Shown here: positions 22,044-33,994 of the stretch, in pieces | Layout: each line of letters starts with the position of its first letter | How positions within the stretch are numbered: the first letter of the stretch is position 1 | Assembly (NCBI RefSeq): GCF_019279795.1 | Contig: NC_056731.1 | Coordinates: 861,778,986 to 861,842,985, forward strand | Direction of reading: 5' to 3' | Length of the DNA stretch: 64,000 nt | From: Protopterus annectens | Taxonomy: Eukaryota; Chordata; Ceratodontiformes; Protopteridae | The notes under the pieces: model-generated | The model's database searches: none | What the model was told of the DNA's origin: nothing | Seen by the model: only the letters and a program-made list of their open reading frames with translations | Translations under genes and position numbers: made by a program

Positions 22044-23335
22044 TATTTATTTATTTATTGACATTTGATTACTGGAAACTTCTAAAGAACTGGAGGTATT
22101 GACCTACAGGTAAGGAGTTCCAGGCCTTAGCAAAATGGTATAATTACAGACCATGTCCAGCACATTTGATAGGTTTATGGATAGAGAAAAGTTTTTGGTC
22201 AATGAATCATGAAGACCAAGTGGAACATAGTTGTGTAAAATGGTATTTAGTATCAGACAAGCAGATGAATGCTGAATAATTTTATAGATCATAAAAAGCT
22301 GTGTATATGTTAATTGATGAGGTAGTTTTAACCTATTTAGGCTTTTTAGTGCTATCCACTGGTGGGTTCTGAAAGTAGTGTTTGCAGCAGGTTTTGCCAC
22401 TTTATTACAGCATTATTCAAGTTTTGCTTTTTGTGATTGCTTGGAGGTTAGTAAGGATGGAAGTGCCATAAAGTAGTGAGGGGAGGAGGTGAGTAGTGGC
22501 AAGTGCAGTTTTAGTTGCATTGGTGAGAATGCATATAGCTCTATAAAGCATCCATAGTCTTTTGTGAGTTTTTATGCAATGTTGTACATGGAGGTTGAAT
22601 TTAAGATTACCGTCTTCTGTCATCCCTATTAATTTGTTACAAGAAGTGACCTCAGTGGTTGTATTATTAAGAGAGAGGATTTTAAATTTTGTTTTTTCAT
22701 GAGACAGGAAATTAAGGAAAAAGTGGTTTGTGTTTCTTTTTTATTTTATTTTATTGTTGTGTGTGTGTGTGGGGGGTGAGTGAGCACAAATTGCGAGTTA
22801 ACAAAGACATGTTTCAGTGGCTGTTAAAGCTCCCTGAGTATTTTTTTTTTTTTTAAGGGATTGGCATGCATACAAGTGTAAATTCATCTGCTTAATATAT
22901 TAGAGTTGTGTGGATGTGTAGAAAGTGTTGGTGAGAATGTTAAAGAGGAGGGGACCAAGGACAGATCCTTTTCGTACACCAGTGGTGACAGGGATAAATG
23001 GGGAGAAAGTAGAGTGTCATTTTAATGACTTGACACATATTTGACAAGTAGCTTTTGAATCACAGAAGGGTGGGACAAGACAGACCTAGTGAGGACATTT
23101 GAAGTAGAAGTTTGTTGTGACAAAATGTGTCAAAAGCTTTAGATAAGTCTAAAAATAAGGAGGAGGCTAGTTTGCCATCATCTCTAGCTTTATTGACAGT
23201 ATTGCTAAAGGTTAGAAGTGCAGTGTTAGTACTATGGGAGGGACAGAAGCCATGTTGTGTGGGGAGCAGGAGTTCTTCCAGCAGAAGATAGTTTAGCAAT
23301 TGTTTTTCAATACATTTTCAAGTATTTTAACTGGA
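22044..23335 (-). mobile_element. L2/CR1-superfamily LINE fragment with (AATA)n tail
   Basis: On the - strand RT begins near LPVKILENVLKN (about 23335), followed by LLPTQHGFCPSHSTNTALL and motif A LFLDLSKAFDTFCHNKLLLQ (about 23163-23100). The C-terminal region (LKSLNRLKLPHQLTYTQLF) follows. The 3' end is AATAAATAAATAAATAATGG at 22061-22043. The sequence type resembles L2-like LINEs. It is 5'-truncated and frameshifted, with no catalytic YADD box visible. Confidence 0.7.
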
Positions 23336-23336
23336 A

Positions 23337-25121
23337 GATATATACATCTTATAACATGCATACCCAAAGATTTCTGATCGTCATCAGTACAAATTCACTG
23401 GACCAATTAGTCTTCATCCCAACCAGGGGCAATAAAATCCTGGTCTTGGTCTTCGCCAAAATGCAACATCTCTACTCCATACTAATAGTAACTCTCTCCT
23501 TCCCTTATCAAATCAGACCACAAATTAGTCACATTCACTGTAAGGCTGAAGCTAGAAGAAGCCTACAATACCTTGGTAGTCAGAAATTGTACCAAGGCTA
23601 ATCTAGTCAAACTGAGTGATGACCTGGCTAAATTCAACATCCCCATGTACTTGATGAGTCCACTGCTTATGTGGGATCCTTTCCTGCACAATTCTATGCA
23701 TATGTAAATAGCTACTTAGATGCATCTTTCCCCCCTCTTAAGTAAATACAACAAATTTAAAAATAACCCCCTATGGTGGAACCTAAATATAAACAGGCTG
23801 TATAATAAAAGAAAAAGAAGTTATTGCATGTAAAAAGAAATGTAATTTTCAAGATGCAAAAAAGCTCTTGTTAAGCTAATCAATCAAAGGCAAATATGAG
23901 GTAAAATTGTCATCCAGACAAAGGACAACCACAAAGCCTTCTTTAACTATGTTTGAAACCTCATCCAAAAGACTTGTCACTAATTGTGTACCCTAGGGTT
24001 CAGTGGCTCCCTACTGAAATGTCAGCATTCGAAATGCTGTGTACCAAAAAACAAGGGAAAAAAAAAGACTGAAAACCTGGAAAATATTGATTTCTAAAAA
24101 TCATTCTTCTCCTTAAAATTTCTTTTTGAAGAGGATCAAGCCCCTGCACCCTCCCATGTGGGGCAAGCCCCCTACATCCCTCCAAACTTATATATACCGA
24201 CTCTGAGATTACCATACATCAGAGAAAAGGGAATATTCCGAGAAATGGCATCTCTGATTTAGTATATAAAATTCTAATCTTTCAGCCATTCAGTCTCTGC
24301 ATTTCAAGACTCACTCTAGCAGGTCCTGACATTTGAAATGGTAGCTGGGTTCAGTCTTTGGTCCACTCCTCTTTGCTATTTACTTCTCACAGGTCATGGC
24401 TACTGTCAAAGGTTTATGGCTGACCACATCTGCAGATGACTGTAAACTTGGTGACATCTTAAACTCCCCAGTAGACACTAAGATCCTTCCAGATGGCCTT
24501 TTCCAAACCAATAGCTGGTATCAAAACCATGACCTAAAACTGAATGCAAAAAAATGTATAATAGTCTCCTTCAGCAAGCAAGAAGTCCCTTGTAACTATC
24601 ACATTGAAAGCACACCCCTGACTATTGATCCAGTAGTTAGGGACTTGGGAACCTATGTGAACAAGGAGCTGCACTTCTATCACAACTTATCTACTGCTGT
24701 AAGAATGTGCTTTTTCATTGCATAGCTTTATACTAAGGATGTGGTGTCTAGGTCCATGGATGTGGTCATTCCACTGTATTCCAAACTCATCAGACAGAAC
24801 ATTGAGCATAATGCACCTTTCAGTATGTACCTAGCCAAACATTTCACATAACTTGACTGCCCATAATGCTTTCTTACTAAGAAAATCAATGCCCTAAAAA
24901 CTACGCAAACCATCTTAAAGCAATGTTCCTCTTCTTGATGTCATACAGGCTACAGAGGTTTAGCACCCTTGTCCTTCATGGATAGGGACAACATGTAAAT
25001 GTTTCACTCATCTCTGGGTTATTCATACTTAAAATATAAAGGCTAAAACATAATGGGAATGTATGGCTGAGCTTCAAAAGACTCTCACTAATCATAGCCT
25101 AGTAATACCTATGAACCTAGG
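23337..25121 (+). mobile_element. degraded CR1-clade LINE (copy d), internally deleted
   Basis: It starts near NKILVLVFAKMQHLYS, the NILDL-x-I-x-NM block in decayed form. The linker (NRLYNKRKRSYCM-like) and KDNHKAFFNYV (about 23922-23955) follow. A foreign segment (about 23985-24345) lies next. The reading resumes at GSVFGPLLFAIYFS and SADDCKLGDI (FADD with F changed to S, about 24427-24456). About 250 codons of RT are missing. The 3' end CCTATGAACCTAGGAATCTG is near 25100-25121. Confidence 0.75.
23985..24345 (-). repeat. insert with GC-rich TATATA core (copy 2, inverted)
   Basis: It lies within the CR1 copy. The - strand (24212-24117) shows AATCTCAGAGTCGGTATATA, then GGAGGGATGTAGGGGGCTTG and GGGTGCAGGGGCTTG, the block order of the core at 6985-7100. 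A perfect hairpin CAGCATTCGAAATGCTG lies at about 24024-24040. GAAATGTCAG (24018) and its near inverse CCTGACATTTGAAATG (24326) may be eroded terminal inverted repeats. Confidence 0.45.
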
Positions 25122-25559
25122 AATCTGAAATAACTTAAAAATATTCTGATTGGGATGTGTCAAACAAATCAATAAATCAACTGAAAATAATGATACTTTA
25201 ATTGTTTTACCTTGAAATGTATGCCCTTCTAAAGCTGATGCCTTCTCCAAAGAAACCCAGAGCTGTAATTATAACACAAACAACAATGGCAACAACAAAT
25301 ACCTTTGCATTGTTCCACTATGTATTCTTAAAGGTAATGGCATGTCGGCATGTATTGTACTCTGAGCTTCAGCTGTCAATACAGTCACAAAATGCTAAGT
25401 AAATTTAAAGGCCGATAACGCGTGCATTAAGAAAACAAAAATCCACCAGAACAGTTCTGAACAAGTCTATCCCAGACGAAAGCGAATAAAGATTTTTTTA
25501 CGCTATTTGATTGCCTTTGCCTTTTCCACTAGTGAAACCTTCTTGGACTTGCCGTGGTG
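25122..25559. other. non-coding stretch with Penelope-like hammerhead motif
   Basis: No protein is recognised. At 25457-25484 the + strand reads CTGAACAAGTCT, ATCCC, AGACGAAAGCG. GACGAAAGCG is the 3' half typical of Penelope hammerheads, while the 5' box has CUGAAC instead of CUGAUG. AAAAATCCACCA (25437-25448) and TGGTGGATTTT (25555-25565) form inverted arms around it. Confidence 0.4.
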
Positions 25560-26960
25560 GATTTTCATTTCTTTAGTTTTAGTTTCCACCTATTTGTGTT
25601 TGGGATGGTTTATCCAGTAATACTTGTATTAAATAATACAAATCAGTCTTGTCAAAGGCCTTCTCTACATTATGACTCAATATGACTTAAGGGTTCTGTC
25701 TGCTGCATAATAACTCTGTTAATCTCACTTTGAAATGACTATTTCACATCTATTGAGACAGCTTTGGCTCTCATTATTTCATGCATGTCCATTTGCTTAG
25801 ATTCTGTAGATTTAAACTTTAGCTGACTACCCATAATCTTGGTTTTCCTTTCTGTTGATATATTCCATTTCTGTGTTGCTGTGGTTTCTTTTAGTTTTCT
25901 TTGTGGATTAAGTCTTGCAAAATTACATTGTACTGCTACTCAAAGTCACACATTCCCACCACTTGAAATTGTGACTTTAAACTACCAATTAATCTTAACC
26001 TATTGAGCATTCAAGGACCATGTTATCTCTCTGGAGCACCATCAGTAGAAGTCAGTGTGTCACATATTTCTGTAATTCTTTAGGCTGCATTCTCTCTTCC
26101 TTTTATTAGGATGTACTGTGGTTCATATGATGATGTCTACCCTCCTTCCTACTGAGGATGCTTTCCTTTTCCCTTTATTTTTTTCAGTGGTATTTTTCCC
26201 TTGTCCCTGCTACCATTCCCAAATCTTCAACCCCAGGGATTGTGCCTTTGATTTTACTACAATCTCTACTATGTTCTCTCTTACCTTCATGTCTGCCTTC
26301 CCTCATTCTCCTCATCAGTAATTTCTTTAGATTGCATTTGAGCCCTGCTGATTGCCTTAACACCTCCATTTCTTTCCAAAATTACTTTTGCTGACTTGTC
26401 TAGCTTTTTAAATAAGATTATATAATCATCCACAAATGTCAGACATTTTGTTTTCCTCCTTTACAACTGCATTCTGATGCCTTCATTATTTCCCTTGTCA
26501 TTACTTCCATTGACAAAATGAGCAGGTTAAGCAACAGCAGGCTTCTATTTTTTCCCCTCTTAATTGGGATTTAGCTTGTATATTTTCAGCTTACCAAAAT
26601 ATTTGCTATTAATTCACTGTGCAGTGCTTTTATCCAGTTATGGAATGCCTCTACTACCCTCCAGTCCTCTAATGAATCTCCAGATTTGGGAGTTGAGTAG
26701 TGCCTTTTTGATATCAAAAACTATTACTCCTGCCCCAGTACTTCTTTTTTCTTTCAGGATTTAATGTTATGACCCCATCAGCTGTCTGACAATACCCTTT
26801 CCTGTCAATGTCTACCTACCCTTCTTGGATGTACCTTGGTCAGAATCTTTGCCAGTATCTTTCTATCAGTGTTAGCTAATGATATGACTCCTAATGGTCT
26901 GAAACCTATTGTCTGCCATTTCATTAGAGTTAATCCACCTCCAAAAAACATGCTGTGTTT
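25560..26960 (-). mobile_element. L1-like LINE RT remnants
   Basis: The - strand reads GVISLANTDRKILAKIL (about 26910-26860), the L1-type block before motif A. It then gives VIVFDIKKALLN (about 26730-26700) and KCLTFVDDYIILFKK (about 26443-26399), a FADD box with A changed to V. A second fragment begins below 25900 with NVEKAFDKTDLYYLI (about 25695-25650), another motif A. Two decayed pieces are therefore likely. Stops are frequent, and similarity is to L1/Tx1-like RTs as in A1. Confidence 0.6.
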
Positions 26961-26974
26961 TTTCTTTTCAAACT

Positions 26975-28620
26975 AACCAATGAATGGAGCTATGGGCAAC
27001 AGCACAGACTCTACATGGTGCCCTATGGGGGAAGACTTGAATAGACCAACTGTGCTAGGGACCCATGCTAATGGTGGGAGGGGTGTATGTGCCCCTGTTG
27101 GCCAGTGTGTGCCCACTATAAAAAGTTCAGCAGCCCTGGGTCGAATAAATACTGGCCAACCAGTATCCAGTTACCCAATCTGGGTTACCTGGCATAGCTC
27201 TGTTGAGCGAAACCTGGATGTAAAACTAATCAACCTGCCAAGTGAACTAAGAACTGCTATATTTAATGTAAGTTCACTGACAGGAAGTAGCTTGGAAGCG
27301 GATGACATGAGGGTGAGGAGGAGGCTGGACATCCTATGTATCCAAGAGACAAGATGGAAGGGTAATGTATCAAAGACACTTGGCCTAGGGTCTAGGAGTC
27401 TATTACTCAGGAGAAGGACATGCTAGAAAAGGTGTGGGAATTGTGGTAAGAGACAGGCTTCAAAAGGCAGTGAGGGATGTCATCAGAATTAGTGACAGAC
27501 TCATGGCAATCAGAATCCAGTCTAATAGTGAAGAGGAGTACATTCAGACAGCAGTTGCAGGACTTCCTAGATGAAGCAAGACAACGGGAACTGGTATTGA
27601 CAATGGGTGACCCAAATGTACATATCGGGACAGACAGAACAGGATGCAAGGATTGACTGTGTCCACATTACTGGGGCAACAGAGATAAAGAAGAAGAGGC
27701 CATTCTAGACTTCTGTCTGGCAAATGACTCAATAGTAGCCAACACATGGTTCAGAAAAAGAGACAGAAGATCACATGCAACAGTGGTCAATATGTATCTC
27801 AGATAGACTTTCTCCCACTAAAGAAAGTGCACTGGGATAGAATCAGTGATTGCAAAGTCATACTCAGTGAAACAGTTGGCGCACAGCATAAACCACTAGT
27901 TGCCAAAACCATCTGGAAGCAGTTGTCAGAGAAGGCAACAGAGACCAAGCTGAAGTCCTGGAAGTTGACTGGAGAGAAACTACAACAGTTCAAGGAATTA
28001 CTCAGGGCTCTAGCACCCCATGAAGAGGAGGAAATAGTTGGAGTTGAAGAAGAATGGCAGTGCCTCAAAACAGCATATGTGAGGACTACTGAACGGATAT
28101 ATGGCCAAGCCAGGTATGGAAATAACCTACATAAGGAAAGCTGGTGGCAGAATGCAGAAGTCCAGGAAGTCATCAAAAGTAAGAAGTAGTGCAGGAAAAA
28201 GTGGGAGATAGAAAAGACAGACTAGGCTGGGAAGGAATACTGGTTGGGTAACAAAGAGGTTAAGAAAGGAGCTGGAAGAACAAAGAAAGGGGCATCAGAG
28301 GCACTCTACCAGCTTCTAGAAAGTGACTCAGTAGGTGGCACAAAGAGACTATATTAGGTTGCAAGGCAAAGACAGAAAGATAAAAAAGATAGACACCCTT
28401 CATAAGGGATACCAGCAACAACCTGCTCACCAGTCCACAGGACATCAACAGCAGATGAAAAGAGTACTTCCAGAAGGTTCTGAATGAAGAAATGCCCGCA
28501 GAAGATGTATTGCCCAAGACACAGCCTACAATGAGAGAAGAAGAAGAGCCCACCATAGAAGAAGTAAGAAAAACAGTAAGGAAAATGAAGTCAGGGAAAG
28601 CAGCAGGTTCAGATAAGCTG
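26975..28620 (+). mobile_element. RTE-clade LINE, 5' part
   Basis: It begins with a region before the ORF and continues into an APE endonuclease and the start of RT. It is the first of three colinear pieces; the others are 32573-32668 and 40229-41035. It ends in the RT lead-in KMKSGKAAGSDKL, where a DIRS fragment in the opposite orientation begins. Confidence 0.78.
26980..28620 (+). pseudogene. RTE ORF: endonuclease and RT start
   Basis: RTE ORFs encode an APE-type endonuclease and an RT. The endonuclease opens with AIFNVSSLTGSSLEADDMRV and LDILCIQETRWKG (catalytic Glu in QETRW, about 27340). After two frame changes the central endonuclease is read at 27746-28189, with SQIDFLPLKKVHWDRISDCK and GAQHKPLVAK. 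The loading region has EALYQLLESDSVGGTKRL (about 28290-28350), and RT starts with EEVRKTVRKMKSGKAAGSDK at about 28558-28617. These blocks are characteristic of RTE. Several frameshifts and stops are present. Confidence 0.8.
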
Positions 28621-28621
28621 T

Positions 28622-29184
28622 CACCACTGCTAGACATTTTGTGAATACTCTGGGGGCCATTGAGAGACTGAGTGGCAGGGCTTGGAACTGGTAATGATTG
28701 GCTCCTATCCAGAAGCGAAGGAGACTCCTGGAGCGTTTGTCTATTTTGATGTGGTAATACGCATCCCAGAGGTCTAGTGAGCACATCCAAACATCCTCCC
28801 TTAAAAATGGGAGAATGGATTGAATAGTGACCATGCATAACTTGGTTTGTACAACTGATTTAAGTGGCAGAGATCCAGGATGGGTCTCCAGTCCCTGGTC
28901 TTTTTTGTCACTAAAAAGAATCTTGAGTAAAACCTGGATCTGCATTGGTCTGGAGGGACTGGTTGGATGACTCTTTTTTGACACAGCTTTGTTATCTCTG
29001 AAGCTGCTTCTTCCCTTTGATTAGGTGGAACATCGGGAAGTTTTTTTGTAGGTTTTGGACAGGAGGTTAGAGGGATGTAGGGGCCTCTGGAGATTATTCT
29101 CTGCACCCATCGATCATTTGTAATAAGCGCCAGGCAGTTTGGTGCAGAGAAAAATGAGCCCCGACTGCTTCCAGAGGAAAGCAA
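28622..29184 (-). pseudogene. DIRS-like reverse transcriptase, N-terminal half
   Basis: The readable blocks, from high to low coordinate, are RSRFYSRFFLVTKKTRDWRP and ILDLCHLNQL (about 28995-28880), then EDVWMCSLDLWDAYYHIKI (about 28800-28745). FQALPLSLSMAPRVFTK (about 28690-28640) and AVVTAYL at the breakpoint follow. Motif A is LDLWDAYYHI; the usual D-x-x-D-A-Y is present. One frameshift (about 28820) separates the halves. The SMAPRVFTK and AVV-x-A-x-L blocks are characteristic of DIRS rather than Gypsy RTs. Confidence 0.75.
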
Positions 29185-29329
29185 TTGGGCAATGCTTCAG
29201 GAGCGTTGATAAGAATGCCCAGAGAAGGAATCTCTGGAGTCTTTGTTTTAGGGAACACCTCTGCCCCTAAAGGGGCATCTTCCACCATTGTAACCCCCTC
29301 TGCCTCTAGGAGAATCCTCGCCACGTGCG

Positions 29330-31710
29330 TTACAGAAAGGACCCTGAGATTTTCCCACTCCTCTGATTCCTGGAAAAGGAACGTTGAGGCTTGGAAAAAC
29401 ATAGGCCAATGGCAGACAGAGTCTTTCCATCTTGCTCGCACCTGGCTAGCGTGTCCTTCACTTTAGAACCAAATAAAGAAGATGGTTCAATAGGGGCATT
29501 CAAAAAGGAGGACTTGAAGGAGTCCACGAGGTCACAGATGTGCATCCATGCTTGACAACTCATGACTATGCCTGCAGCCGCAACTCTGGCCACCCCTTTG
29601 GTTGCGTGGGAGAGCAGTCTCATGGACAAATTGGAAATAGATTTAAGGGTGGCAAGTTGAGAGGCAACCTTGTCCCATGCCTCGTCAGAAACCTGACCCA
29701 CAAGGGATCCAGAAAGTTCGGTAATCAGATCTCTTTGTAGCCTCATGAAGTGTGCCAAGTAGTTCAGGGACCTGACAGCAAAGGTCAGTGAAGCAAGGAC
29801 TTACTTCCCCAACCTGTCCACAGCCTGAGACTCCCTGTTGGGTGGGTGGACAGTAGGACTTTCTTCTGATAGATCCTTTTTAGTGGCAGCCGCCACCACC
29901 ATAGTGTCAACTGGCAAAACTCTAGACCAGTGTGGATGCTCTTCTGGGGAGAAAGAATCTTATCAGGTCTCTGAGGAATGGCCTCAATAGAGTCAGGGTT
30001 CTCCCAAGCACACTGCATGATGAGCTGGATTAACTCATCGGCAGGTGGGGTCACCCAAGAGGTAGAAAGCCGGGAGCGAAAAGCTTGCAGGAACATGGAT
30101 TCCTCCAAGGACGGGTTGGAGGGCTTCCAGCCACCCCTCTGTTTTAATACTTCCAGGATGTCTCTGAAGGAGACATCATCCGGGGGTGACCGTGGGGACC
30201 CCTCCCCATCATTGTAGTCCAGGTCTTCTGTCAAAGACTCTTCAGCAGAGTCTATGTGCTTCCTCTTGCATGCCTTCTTCCGAGGAGGTTCCTCAGTGGG
30301 AATATCTGAGGAAGACTTGGAAGGGTGGGTACCCTGAACTGGGGTTTCCTGAGGCTTCTCCTCCCTGTGTCACAGGGAGGTGGCTCATGGTAGCTGTAGC
30401 TCAGAGGGAGTAGGATGAAGTTCCGATGTCAGAGGAGTGCTTCCCAAAGCAAGCACCCTCTCCATCACCCAGAAAGCAGGCCCTCCCGAAGAGGAGTGGA
30501 AGCCCGAACCAAGAAGGACAACCTCAGAACTGGAGTCACACCCCGCTAAGTCGGACCCACTCCCAGAGATGGAGCCTCAAGCAGAATTGGGGCAGCCATT
30601 ATCCCGGATCCAAGGGCGGATCCAATAAAACACTCTGAACCATGCCCTGAATCGAGGATTCTGCCCCCCAACCATGAGTCTGAGGAAGGGACTGTTCCGT
30701 TGGAACCGAGAACCAAAGGGATGGCCTCGAAGCCTCAGTGACAGCCACTGTTAGCACAGAGGAATGGGGTTCCATAAAAGACGGAGCAATGGGCTTCAGA
30801 ACCGACCGGTCTGAAGGAGGAGTATATGTCGGAGTCCTAGGAGAGATAGACCCAAGTCCCAGAGAGGGATGGAGATGATTCTTTGGAACATTTGGTAACC
30901 CTCTGGCCATTAACAGTTGATCCAACAGGTGCACCACATCAAGTTCGGATAGACTCCTGGTGGACCTTGTGGATACTCCTGAAGGGGAGTCATGTCGATC
31001 CAAAAAAGGGATGTACATTTGACCCAGGAATGGATCCAAAGAGGAGGTGTATTGAGTCCATGGTGTCTGAGCTAAATGTCTCTAATTTGGAGACAGGAAG
31101 CAAAGGAATCAATGGTGCACTAAAGGGGCTCTGAGCCGATGGGTCACTTGGAGTCAATGTCATCGGTTCCAAATTAGTGGCAGAGGTTGTTACCGATTTC
31201 AATGTAGTTGAAGGCAAGGTCGGTGCCGTAGCTGAAGGAGTCGGTGCCGAAAGCATCGCCAAAGTTGAAAATCTGGTAGTATCCAAGATGGCTTGAGTCA
31301 TAATGGTATTCGGAGCAGAGCTTGGAACAGCAGTAGGTGGAGCCGAAGTAGCAAGTCTATGCTCCGAGGAAGTTTTGTGGGCCTTATGTTTAGGTGTCTT
31401 ACCACTATCACCAGCAGGTGAAGAGGGATCAGAGTGGGGATGTTTCTTGTCTTTCATTGGAGGGGTTGAGACCTCTGACACAAAAAGGGCCTCTGAGAAA
31501 GGATAAGAAATAAGACCTTTAAAAATCAATTTATTCTTTCGTTCATTCAGCGTCAACTGACAAACTTTGACAGATTTGACAGGGGGGTTGAACAGAAAGA
31601 TGAGGAACCCCCAGACAATAAATGCAGTCATCATGAGAATTGCTATTAGGAAGTTTACCATTGCAACAGGTGCAATGCTTAAACCCTGAAGATTCTTTTT
31701 TCTCAGACAT
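29330..31710 (-). pseudogene. DIRS-like gag
   Basis: ATG 31710 begins a 55-codon open stretch with three C-x2-C pairs, CTCC, CIYC and CQIC. This is the N-terminal zinc motif of DIRS gags (typically C-x2-C...LWCLG...C-x2-C; here CIYCLGVPH). A stop at 31543-31545 and a frameshift lead into a long Ser/Pro/Thr-rich segment (31520-30600). The conserved gag domain follows: MFLQAFRSRLSTSWVTPPAD (about 30110) and MRLQRDLITELSGSLV to SSLFGSKVKDTLARCEQ (29745-29450). The last of these is the capsid C-terminus block SLFG typical of DIRS. Nonfunctional. Confidence 0.72.
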
Positions 31711-32160
31711 GTCTTATAAGTGTTGTGACAACTGTTGCACCAAGGTTTACAAACAGTGCGACTGACAGATCAAGGCAGCCACAAACACACTAACAAGTTT
31801 ACTAAAGTATTCAGGAAAGATAAGAGGAAAGAAGATACCAACAATGGTATCAAGAGATACCACAAGGGTAAGGAGAGGGGGTACCAGCGATGGTAAGAAG
31901 AATTACCCAATGGGTAGAGCTAGGTATAAGAAAGTTACAAATAACTCTAAACAAGTAAAGTAGAAAGGAGAAAGTTTTAGAAAGTTTTAGAAAATGACTA
32001 GGTAGAGATATGTATCAAAAATATACCACTTAGCTTGAGAGCTCGGTGAAACACGGCTATACGGCTATATGGCTATGCGGCAAACAAGATCTGAGGTAAC
32101 AGAGAGAAGACCATTGTGGGTAGCAGCCTAGCTCGAGAGTTTTTTGGTGTACGTAAGCTT
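31711..32160 (-). other. DIRS leader region
   Basis: This is non-coding sequence upstream of gag on the - strand. It contains short direct repeats: AGAAAGTTTT twice at 31969-31988, GATACCA[AC] pairs at 31836-31860, and GGCTATA[CT]-type units at 32055-32080. The outer boundary with the Penelope fragment is placed near 32160 by the end of recognisable PLE sequence. Confidence 0.4.
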
Positions 32161-32164
32161 GGTA

Positions 32165-32572
32165 TTAGGCTGACATGGTTCTGAGGGGCTTGAAACCGAA
32201 CCCATCAGTGATGAATGGAAAGAAGATTAACAACATCAGATCATCCCTTTCATGAATTTCTTCCAAAATACATGTCTTCAAGTCTGTAAACACCCTCTCA
32301 TGAACCATATTAAAACTTATACCAACAGGATTGTCACAGTTTGTATTTTTTATGTCTCTAATATGCTCCTGCAGTCTCACCTTGAAGGATCTTTTTGTTT
32401 CCCCTATATAAAAAAGGCTGCAGGAGCAAGACAGAGTACATATTACCTTTTTTCTGGTACAAGTATAAGATGCTATAGGGTAATATTTAACCCCATTAAT
32501 TCTCTCAAAAAATCTCACTATATGTTTACATACTGAGCTCTTCCCACATGCAACTGTTTCCAAAGTTTCCAT
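32165..32572 (-). pseudogene. Penelope-like GIY-YIG endonuclease fragment
   Basis: A single open frame of 135 codons holds a Cys-containing lead-in (CGKSSVCKHIV) and then the nuclease core. VICTLSCSCSLFYIGETKRS supplies the YIG with the following T-x-R, FKVRLQEHIRDIKN the catalytic Arg region, and EEIHERDD the likely metal-binding Glu. It is the C-terminal domain of a PLE protein; no RT is attached. It lies between DIRS and RTE sequences and is more intact than the copy at 18346-18704. Confidence 0.78.
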
Positions 32573-32668
32573 TGTTCAGCTCAGAGCCCACTGCTGTTCA
32601 TACTGGTGATGGATCACATTAGCAAACAGGTCAGAGGAAACAGATCAAAAAAACTTCAACATACACAC
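32573..32668 (+). pseudogene. RTE RT, central fragment
   Basis: About 30 codons read SAQSPLLFILVMDHISKQVR. This is the RTE block G-S-A-L-S-P-x-L-F-x-L-V-M-D that lies just before the YADD box. The Gypsy element inserted immediately after it, and the RTE continues at 40229 with DNVAL. Between this piece and 28620 about 100-150 codons of RT are missing. Confidence 0.75.
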
Positions 32669-33994
32669 GGTGAAAAACTGATGGGCTGCCAGCCCAGCCA
32701 GATAGAATTTTGTAAATAATTCTATGTCAATGTAAATATTAATATGATCCACAGGCTGTTTTCACAAATGTAAGAGAACGGTCTTATGTGCTAAGCTTTA
32801 AAAATGTAACCATGTTGCACCCTGCTGTAAGAAAACTGGTAACTAAAGAATCTACAACAGTGTGTAATCTCAAGCTTGTAGACAGGATGTCTGGGCCAGG
32901 AAATTCTTTCTATTGTCAGAGATAATGAGTAGGTTTCACATGTAAAGAGTCTTTTATTGCTGTGGCTTCCTGGCAGGTGCAGATTACAAATATATGTTAA
33001 ATTTTAAGTTCTGTGAGCCTGGGAAACCTAAGTAAAAGTGTCAAGAATGATGTAATCTGAAATGACTCCGCAATAATATGTATTATCAATTTAAGACTTT
33101 CTCAGAGAGAAAGATTTAGCATTTTGTATTTGTCTTCTGAGCTGACAACAACCGACCAACACTTGCTTTGCTCTGTAAATAGGATCTTAGATCTTAGTAT
33201 TTCTCTTAGAGATAGATAGAAATAGCAAGATTAGTCTAGCAGCTTTCTATATTTATGTCAGACTATCCTACAATGTTGTTTTAAAGTATTCCCTGTGATT
33301 TCTGAACTCTCTAATGTCACTGTGTTGAGTTAATAGGTATTGTCTTGTGTTTTTATTATTTATTATTAAATATTTTTAAGCCTTTCAACTGTGGCTGTTT
33401 TGTATAAGGATAAGTTAAGCTCTTAGAGTACTTGCATGTATTTGGTGATACTGTACAAAGCCACTCCAATAGCCTTGCTGTTCATCACACTTACTAATTG
33501 TATAACAATAACATTGCACAGGAGAATTGGACGCCCTTTGGGAAGGGCCTTTAGAGTAGCTGATAAGAGTAGTTGGTGGCAGTGATTACTACCTTATAGC
33601 CTGGGCAGAAGGGGGAATAACTAGTGAACCTGTGCCAGCCTTCCCCAGGAGTGTCTGTGTGTTTATATATAAACCAAATCTCAAAATGTGTGTGTGTCAG
33701 CTACTTGGGCAGGGACACGAAGCACTGGTTGGACAAAGAGGGTACTGGAGGTTTTGGCTTGACTACTCGGCTGAGATCTGAACCCTATAGTTGTGCCAGT
33801 GGGGAGTCTTATTGGGGATGTGGAGAAAAAGGGAGAAACCAGCCCCAGACTGACTTTGATCTCTGAGTACTCTTAAGGAAAATTGTACTTTATTGTATGT
33901 GTACTTGTTATCCTCCCACTGTGGATGCCCCTCACTGATGTTAGTAGCAAGGATTGAGAATCCTTGATTACTGGGCCAGTGCACGGGTGTCACA
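32669..33994 (+). repeat. 5' LTR of Gypsy copy 2
   Basis: It aligns over its whole length with 38910-40228. The first base has changed (GGTGA instead of TGTGA) and the end is TCACA. Conserved landmarks include GACTTTCTCAGAGAGAAAG and TTATTATTTATTATTAAATA. By eye the two LTRs differ at several percent of positions plus small indels. Confidence 0.9.

Larger units (their letters stand above)
28622..32160 (-). mobile_element. DIRS-type tyrosine-recombinase retrotransposon, 5' fragment
   Basis: On the - strand a leader (about 32160-31711) is followed by gag (from ATG 31710) and RT (29184-28622). The element stops before the RT catalytic YLDD box, so RNase H, methyltransferase and tyrosine recombinase are missing. 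The left end abuts the RTE in opposite orientation. The leader contains GGCTATA-type tandem units (32055-32080). The gag N-terminal zinc motif and the RT sequence type both point to DIRS1-like elements. Confidence 0.75.

Noticed and set aside
27407-28838. - strand open frames opposite the RTE endonuclease and the DIRS/RTE junction
   Set aside because: They are shadows of the + strand RTE and contain no recognised motif until the DIRS RT begins at 28622.
32165-32572. A homing endonuclease or host nuclease with a GIY-YIG domain
   Set aside because: The Cys-rich lead-in and the T-x-R-S-F-K-V-R-x-x-E-H pattern match the C-terminus of Penelope elements.
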